A stretch of DNA of 61,643 nt from Planctomycetota bacterium. GTDB taxonomy: Bacteria; Planctomycetota; Phycisphaerae; Tepidisphaerales; Tepidisphaeraceae. This document shows positions 57,455 through 61,643 of the stretch, piece by piece. The stretch lies in assembly GCA_039182125.1 (NCBI GenBank), contig JBCDCH010000020.1, forward strand, positions 1 to 61,643, in the 5' to 3' direction. Below the pieces are notes generated by a model. It saw nothing but the letters and a program-made list of their open reading frames with translations, was not told the origin of the DNA and searched no databases. Each line of letters begins with the position of its first letter. Position 1 is the first letter of the stretch. A program made the position numbers and the translations under genes.

Positions 57455-58211
57455 CGACGACCTCGCCGATGCGATGGACCTGCACGACCTGTCCGGTCTC
57501 GTGGCAGACGGCCGAGAGCCGACCGTCGGGCATGCAGCAACCGGTGTCGAGCAGCACGATGTCGGTGCCCTGGATGGGGAGGTTTTCTTCAAGGTCGTAA
57601 CTGAGGATGGGCGTGTGACCGAAGTAGCCGGTCCGGCTTTCCCAGTTCTTCGGTTTGGAAAGCTCGGTGATCTCGAACCGTTGCCAAAGCATGCGCTGCA
57701 GTCGGCTCGCCGGGGTTGGTGGGGCGGACTTCGGTGACCAATACGCATGCACCACGAACAGATCGTCCTCGACATGGCAGCTCGGCAGGTTTCTCAGGAA
57801 CTCCCGGTGCTCGGCCGGCACGAACTCGACCAGTTTCCGCAAGCCGTCGGCCGTCGGACTTTGCAGCACATGCGCCGCGACCACCCGGGGCACGCCGTAG
57901 CTCACCCATGTCGTCAGTACGCCGAACGGCGCAAAGCCGCCGAGTGTCGCGACGGGGTCCGGGAACTTCGGTTCCGGTCCCCACATCTCGCCTGTGACGA
58001 AGAGCTGGAAAATGTCATCGTGATTGCCGCGGATGCAGGTGATGTCGTCGGCATGGATGAGCAAGTCGATGACGCCGCGGCTGTCGGGGCCGCGGTTGAC
58101 GTAATCGCCGCAGCAAATGAAACGGGCTTGCGGATCGGCATTACGCACAACATCGAGGAGTGTCTCGAGCGCGGTGAGCATGCCGTGAATATCGCCGATG
58201 ACCCAACGCAT
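57447..58211 (-). CDS. PPP-family metallophosphoesterase (serine/threonine phosphatase-like)
   Basis: This 254 aa protein has the dinuclear metal motifs of PPP/ApaH-type phosphatases: WVIGDIHGMLTAL (GDxHG), FICCGDYVNRGPDS, and CIRGNHDDIFQL (GNHD), with later His residues in VVHAYWS and YFGHTPIL. The second motif is normally GDxVDRG; Asn replaces the second Asp. The fold suits protein phosphatases and Ap4A hydrolases; the true substrate is unknown. It shares its upstream space of 24 bases with phhB, with overlapping -10 boxes. Confidence 0.88.
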   Translation of the reverse strand: MRWVIGDIHGMLTALETLLDVVRNADPQARFICCGDYVNRGPDSRGVIDLLIHADDITCIRGNHDDIFQLFVTGEMWGPEPKFPDPVATLGGFAPFGVLTTWVSYGVPRVVAAHVLQSPTADGLRKLVEFVPAEHREFLRNLPSCHVEDDLFVVHAYWSPKSAPPTPASRLQRMLWQRFEITELSKPKNWESRTGYFGHTPILSYDLEENLPIQGTDIVLLDTGCCMPDGRLSAVCHETGQVVQVHRIGEVVDE

Positions 58212-58220
58212 GTTTCTCTT

Positions 58221-58227
58221 TACCTTA
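58221..58227. promoter_or_regulatory. Overlapping divergent -10 boxes for PPP phosphatase and phhB
   Basis: TACCTT (plus, 58221-58226) and TAAGGT (minus, 58227-58222) share five base pairs in a 24-base intergenic space. Gaps to the starts are 9 and 10 bases, giving very short leaders; phhB also has CGGAGG just before its ATG. Confidence 0.4.
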
Positions 58228-58235
58228 CGGAGGCA

Positions 58236-58526
58236 ATGCCCGACACCACTGCACTCAACGACGCGGACGTCCGAAAGTTACACGCCGATTTGCCCGCCGG
58301 CTGGGAGATCGAGCAGAACGAACTCGCCAAGACGTTCAAGTTCGCCGAGTTCGAGGCGACGATGACGTTCGTGAACGCGGTGGCCGACATCGCTCGTGTC
58401 GCCGATCACCATCCCGACATGCGGGTCGGCTACAACACGGCCCGGATCGCGTGGACCACCCACGACGCGGGCGGGCTGACGGAGAAGGACTTCGCGTGTG
58501 CCGCCAAGACCGACGCCAAAGCGTGA
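58236..58526 (+). CDS. phhB: Pterin-4a-carbinolamine dehydratase
   Basis: This 96 aa enzyme regenerates pterin cofactor by dehydrating 4a-hydroxy-tetrahydropterin. The signature is VADHHPDMRVGYNTARI with the two catalytic His, and ending HDAGGLTEKDFACAA. Length is typical. CGGAGG precedes the ATG at the right distance. No aromatic amino acid hydroxylase gene is adjacent. It ends 6 bases before the convergent HEAT gene. Confidence 0.95.
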   Translation: MPDTTALNDADVRKLHADLPAGWEIEQNELAKTFKFAEFEATMTFVNAVADIARVADHHPDMRVGYNTARIAWTTHDAGGLTEKDFACAAKTDAKA

Positions 58527-58532
58527 GTTCCG

Positions 58533-59591
58533 TTACTGCGTGAGTTTGAGCACCGCGCTGGCGGCGGCGAGGCGGACGTTCGGGTCGGCGTCGGTCATGA
58601 GTTGGCCGAGGTACGGTTGCGCGTCGAGCCGGCCGATGTCGCCGAACGCGAATGCGGCGAGCGAACGGTCCTGCGGGTCTTCGCTCTTGGCACCTTGCAG
58701 CGCGACGCCGTAGCCCTCGTCGCTGCCGAGTTGTCCCATCGCACGGGACGCGGCCAACGCGATGTAGCTGTACTCGCTGGTAAGCTTCGGCCGGATGTGC
58801 ACGATGACACGCCGGTCCCCGTTGGCCGCGAGGGCGAGCGTGCAGAAAAGTTCTTCGTCGGGATAGAGGCTGAACATGCCGCTAATCAGTGAGTCCCGGG
58901 CTTCGACATCACCGAGTCGCCAGAGTGCCTCGTACGTCTGCAGGCGGACGGCGGGGGACGGATCGCCGCGTCGGCCGTTGAGCACCTCGATGGCGCTAGG
59001 CGCGTCGGTCAGACCGAGTGCCAGAACGGCGCTGCCGCGGACGGTCTCGCTGGTGTGACGGGTGAGGGCTGCCAGTTCGTCCGTCAAACGTGTGTCGCCG
59101 AGAACGGTTGTCGCATAGATCGCACCGACACGGACTTGCGCGTCTTCCCTCGGGTTGGCCAGGCGCAGCAATGGGTCGGGATAAGCGCTACGCAGATCGA
59201 GCGCCCCGACGGCCATTGCGGCGGCGAACCGGACGATCGGCTCCTCGTCACGCAGGCCGCGCAGGATCGTCGCGTCCGCATCCCGACCCGCACCGAGTTG
59301 CAACGCCTCGATCGCCTGGGCACGGAAGCTGGGCCGGTCGCTCCGGGCGGCGGCGCGCACTAGTTGCAGCGCTTCGCCGCGTAGTTGCATATCACGGGGA
59401 ACTCTCTGCTCGGCGGGCACCACCGGCGGGGCGGGCGGTTGGCTCGGCGTGACGCCTTTTTCGCCGCCGCCCATCGGCTCGGGTTGCACCAACTCGCCGG
59501 TCTCCCCGGGCAAGACCTGGGCGAGCGCGTGTCCGCTACCGAGTGCGAGGCCGAGTGTTGCGATCAGAGCCTTCGTCTTGGGATGGGTCAT
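58533..59591 (-). CDS. Secreted HEAT-repeat protein
   Basis: This 352 aa exported protein has a signal peptide (KTKALIATLGLALGSGHALA), a Pro/Gly-rich linker, and then about seven HEAT-like helical repeats rich in Ala, Leu and Arg (EALQLVRAAARSDRPSFRAQ, EEPIVRFAAAMAVGALDL, and so on). Such scaffolds bind other proteins or lyase substrates. The first 56 bases overlap the end of the DUF4105 gene in another frame. The ATG is kept because it gives the signal peptide. Confidence 0.82.
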   Translation of the reverse strand: MTHPKTKALIATLGLALGSGHALAQVLPGETGELVQPEPMGGGEKGVTPSQPPAPPVVPAEQRVPRDMQLRGEALQLVRAAARSDRPSFRAQAIEALQLGAGRDADATILRGLRDEEPIVRFAAAMAVGALDLRSAYPDPLLRLANPREDAQVRVGAIYATTVLGDTRLTDELAALTRHTSETVRGSAVLALGLTDAPSAIEVLNGRRGDPSPAVRLQTYEALWRLGDVEARDSLISGMFSLYPDEELFCTLALAANGDRRVIVHIRPKLTSEYSYIALAASRAMGQLGSDEGYGVALQGAKSEDPQDRSLAAFAFGDIGRLDAQPYLGQLMTDADPNVRLAAASAVLKLTQ

Positions 59592-60723
59592 GGTCGTCCG
59601 TGGTGTTCAGGGTTTTTGGGGGAGGGGTGCGGGTTGCGATCCAGAGGCCGGCCAGTTGCGGCGGAACGGCTGCGGCGGCGACGGGCCAGGCATGCTGCCC
59701 GGCGATCACCATGAACGCCAAGCCGCCCATGATGCAGAGCAGGACGCCGCCGGCGAGCACCTGTTTCAGTGTCGGTCGCCGCATCGGCATTGCAATACCC
59801 AACAGCAGCGAAACCGGCGCGAGCAGCAGCCCCGACGCATTGGGCCCGGCGTGGTCGTGACCGGTGAAAAGCCAGAGGTACAGCACGATACACCCGCCGA
59901 GTCCGAAGAAGGCGAACGTGCATCCGGTCAGGAACCGGCCGATCACCCACCGGCTTGTCGCCACGAGGGTAACCGCGCCGATCACACCGATCAGGCCCAT
60001 CAATGGGAGCCGGTTCGGCGGCGTGGCGGCGGCCAGCACCGTGGGCGTCCCGACCATCCGGCGCCATGTCACGATCGGCCGGCCGTCGATGGTGATCTGG
60101 TCGAGGTGGCGGTCGAGTTCGCCGGGGATGAAGCTCTGCTCCCATGCCGTGATCGGCTCGTCGCAGCGTGTGCCCATCCCCGCCGCCAGTGCCGGCCAGA
60201 GCCACCAGCTTCCCTCGGTGTGGCGGTCCACTTCCGTGCGGTAGGTGCTGGTTCGCTCGGTCATGCCCTCGGCGAGTGCGCCGTCTGTCGATTGGTCGAG
60301 CAGGTCGCGGAGTTTCGTAGAGCAGTTGTCGGTGAAGTAGTCGTACTGGTATGTCGCCGGCTCCGCAGTGAGGAGGGAACGGAGGGCGTTCTTTTGCGCC
60401 GGCGTCAACGCGAGTGCGGTGACGGTCACTTCGCGTCCGAGTTCATTGACGTAGAAGTCGGTGAGCAGTTCCGCATCGGCGGCGCCGAAGCCGTACTCCA
60501 TATCGCCCTGGATGAAACGCCCGACAAATGCCGCGACTTCACCGGTCGAGTTGCCGAAATCGAACCGACCCCAGTCGTATGCGACGCCGTCGACAACCAA
60601 CGCGTTATGTCCGAACCGCTCCCAGGCCAACTCGCCCGGCGAGATCGTCAATAACAGTACCGGAGCATCGTCCCTCGGCGATGCCGGTTGGAGTAGCGAG
60701 AGCAGCAGTGCGAGGACCAGCAC
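59536..60723 (-). CDS. DUF4105/Lnb-like membrane protein
   Basis: This 395 aa protein has a signal peptide and a periplasmic DUF4105 domain (20-230): ISPGELAWERFGHNALVVDG with H39, YDWGRFDFGNS, and TDNCSTKLRDLLD with C134, which look like a papain-type His-Cys site. Four or five membrane helices follow (240-360). The Bacteroides member Lnb, as I recall the literature, N-acylates lipoproteins. The GTG start has TACCAT 6 bases upstream. The C-terminal 18 residues overlap the next gene. Confidence 0.83.
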   Translation of the reverse strand: MLVLALLLSLLQPASPRDDAPVLLLTISPGELAWERFGHNALVVDGVAYDWGRFDFGNSTGEVAAFVGRFIQGDMEYGFGAADAELLTDFYVNELGREVTVTALALTPAQKNALRSLLTAEPATYQYDYFTDNCSTKLRDLLDQSTDGALAEGMTERTSTYRTEVDRHTEGSWWLWPALAAGMGTRCDEPITAWEQSFIPGELDRHLDQITIDGRPIVTWRRMVGTPTVLAAATPPNRLPLMGLIGVIGAVTLVATSRWVIGRFLTGCTFAFFGLGGCIVLYLWLFTGHDHAGPNASGLLLAPVSLLLGIAMPMRRPTLKQVLAGGVLLCIMGGLAFMVIAGQHAWPVAAAAVPPQLAGLWIATRTPPPKTLNTTDDHDPSQDEGSDRNTRPRTR

Positions 60724-60729
60724 GCGGCC

Positions 60730-60735
60730 ATGGTA
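60730..60735 (-). promoter_or_regulatory. -10 element TACCAT for DUF4105/Lnb-like gene
   Basis: On the minus strand TACCAT ends 6 bases before the GTG at 60723. Confidence 0.45.
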
Positions 60736-60757
60736 CGGATCAGCAACGCCGGTGTGG

Positions 60758-61621
60758 TCAGCCGGGCCGAACGAAACTCACCTCGTCGATGCTGCCGATG
60801 TAGCCTTTGTCGCTGCCTTCCTTGAGGAAGAGTTCGATGGCGCGCTGGCCCTTTTCGCCGTAGTCGAGGGTCCAGTCGTTGACGTACATGCCGACGAACT
60901 CGTCCGCGAGGTCGTGGTCGAGCCCTCGGCCGAACTGCAGGCTGTACTTCACCGCTTCGTCGCGGTGTTTGAGGGAGTACTCGATGGACCGTTGGAGGAC
61001 GCCGGTGACTTCCCGCATGGCTTGTTCGCCGAGGTCGCAGCGGATGCAGTTGCCACCCAGGGGTAGCGGCAGGCCGTCGGTGCGGTCCTTCCACCACTTG
61101 CCCAAATCTTCGATCAGGTGCAGGCCGAAGTCGGCGTAAGTGAGTTGGCCCTCGTGGATGAGCAGGCCTGCGTCGGCCTTGCCATCGGCGACGTGTTGGG
61201 GGATCTCGTCGAATTCGACGACCTGGAATTGGAAAGCCTCGCCGGCCTTGCCGAGTCGCAGTTGCAGGGCGAGAAAGCTACTGGTGAGCGTGCCGGGGAT
61301 GGCGATGGTCTTGCCGGCCAGATCGTCGGTGCTCATCGCTTCGCGTGCGACGAGGCGGGGTCCGTAGCCATCGCCCATGCTCGCGCCACAGCTGGTCAAC
61401 GCATACTTTTCGGCCACCTGCGGGAATGACGCGATCGAGATCGCGGTGATCTCCAGATCGCCCTTGATGGCCCTGTCCGAGAGCGTGTTGATGTCCTGCA
61501 AGACGTGGTTAAACGACCACCCGTTGGTTTCGACGAGGGTGGGGTCCTGCGCGAGCGCGTAGAACATGAAAGCGTCGTCAGGGTCGGGGCTGTGGCCGAG
61601 TTGCAGGGTGTGCGGTTCCAT
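60758..61621 (-). CDS. mqnD: 1,4-dihydroxy-6-naphthoate synthase (MqnD, futalosine menaquinone pathway)
   Basis: This 287 aa enzyme belongs to the MqnA/MqnD family of periplasmic-binding-protein-like folds. LGHSPDPDDAFMFYALAQD is the MqnD N-terminal signature. TAISIASFPQVAEKYAL, then GDGYGPRLVA and GLLIHEGQLTY (with the catalytic-site His and Glu) agree. MqnD splits cyclic dehypoxanthine futalosine to give the naphthoate precursor of menaquinone in the cytosol. No other mqn gene is in the window. TAACGT on the minus strand (61629-61634) ends 7 bases before the ATG. Confidence 0.93.
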   Translation of the reverse strand: MEPHTLQLGHSPDPDDAFMFYALAQDPTLVETNGWSFNHVLQDINTLSDRAIKGDLEITAISIASFPQVAEKYALTSCGASMGDGYGPRLVAREAMSTDDLAGKTIAIPGTLTSSFLALQLRLGKAGEAFQFQVVEFDEIPQHVADGKADAGLLIHEGQLTYADFGLHLIEDLGKWWKDRTDGLPLPLGGNCIRCDLGEQAMREVTGVLQRSIEYSLKHRDEAVKYSLQFGRGLDHDLADEFVGMYVNDWTLDYGEKGQRAIELFLKEGSDKGYIGSIDEVSFVRPG

Positions 61622-61628
61622 TTAGGGC

Positions 61629-61634
61629 ACGTTA
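61629..61634 (-). promoter_or_regulatory. -10 element TAACGT for leaderless mqnD
   Basis: On the minus strand TAACGT ends 7 bases before the mqnD ATG. The window ends 9 bases further, so no -35 can be judged. Confidence 0.45.
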
Positions 61635-61643
61635 GCCCTCGAA

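Noticed and set aside
1-61643. tRNA, rRNA or other structured RNA genes
   Set aside because: No cloverleaf, CCA end or conserved rRNA segment was noticed in any intergenic space, all of which are short.

Overview
This window looks like a stretch of core chromosome from a high-G+C Planctomycetota bacterium, most likely of the Phycisphaerae. I infer the taxon from the gene set: a futalosine-type menaquinone enzyme (MqnD), LL-diaminopimelate aminotransferase (DapL), GTP-dependent PEP carboxykinase, PEP-CTERM and PLPA-type sorting tails, a bactofilin next to a PilT ATPase, GH4 and propeller-type glycosidases, paired Gfo/Idh oxidoreductases and small secreted orphans. No rRNA, tRNA, CRISPR array, transposase or phage gene was found. 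Genes are packed closely. The longest stretch without a gene is about 255 bases (38529-38782), and many neighbours overlap by 1-11 bases.

Layout: 1-6069 holds a histidine kinase fragment, an unusual folD, a tandem pair of small membrane proteins, a GH4 glycosidase and a secreted orphan. 6088-9582 (minus strand) is a PhoB-like regulator followed by an SMR-like protein and a phospholipid run (CDP-alcohol transferase, CdsA, PlsC). 9686-14535 holds DUF971, a GGDEF/EAL protein, a Ctp-type protease, an OmpA lipoprotein and hisH. 14536-16854 (minus) is SCO-like, DUF554 and a secreted EEP-fold protein. 16993-20887 is mutS with an alpha/beta hydrolase and a methyltransferase. 20935-28570 holds SOUL, glycerate kinase, a thioredoxin, two Gfo/Idh enzymes with a Rieske protein, and two glycosyltransferases. 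28580-38528 holds a nitroreductase, a PEP-CTERM protein, PilT, a bactofilin, a membrane protein, a Vps4/katanin-like AAA ATPase, a propeller glycosidase, recQ and a minus-strand DUF192/Maf group. 38783-51259 holds pckG, a DASS transporter, a PLPA-tail protein, GT4, an HTH-receiver regulator, LonN, GGCT, GT2, dapL, an ADP-ribosylglycohydrolase and metK. 51339-61621 holds an HNH nuclease, DsbD-alpha and redoxin proteins, a HAD phosphatase with a membrane tail, an EEP protein, trmL, a PPP phosphatase, phhB, a HEAT-repeat protein, an Lnb-like protein and mqnD.

The most striking pattern is in the promoters. At least 20 gene starts carry TANNNT only 5-8 bases upstream of the ATG/GTG/TTG. That is where a -10 box would sit if transcription began on the start codon, so leaderless mRNA appears to be the normal mode here. 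In two places the -10 boxes of divergent genes overlap in an intergenic space of 18 or 24 bases. Genes with an ordinary leader (pckG, the HTH-receiver regulator, the PEP-CTERM protein, the bactofilin) have a visible purine-rich ribosome binding site instead. This rule was used to choose several starts.

Other points worth following are a FolD with all three textbook catalytic residues replaced, a bacterial protein with the MIT-AAA layout of Vps4/katanin next to a bactofilin, a CDP-alcohol transferase with two catalytic Asp changed to Asn, an SCO protein with CX4C, a GH4 enzyme with a fused C-terminal domain, and three palindromic intergenic repeats of two families.
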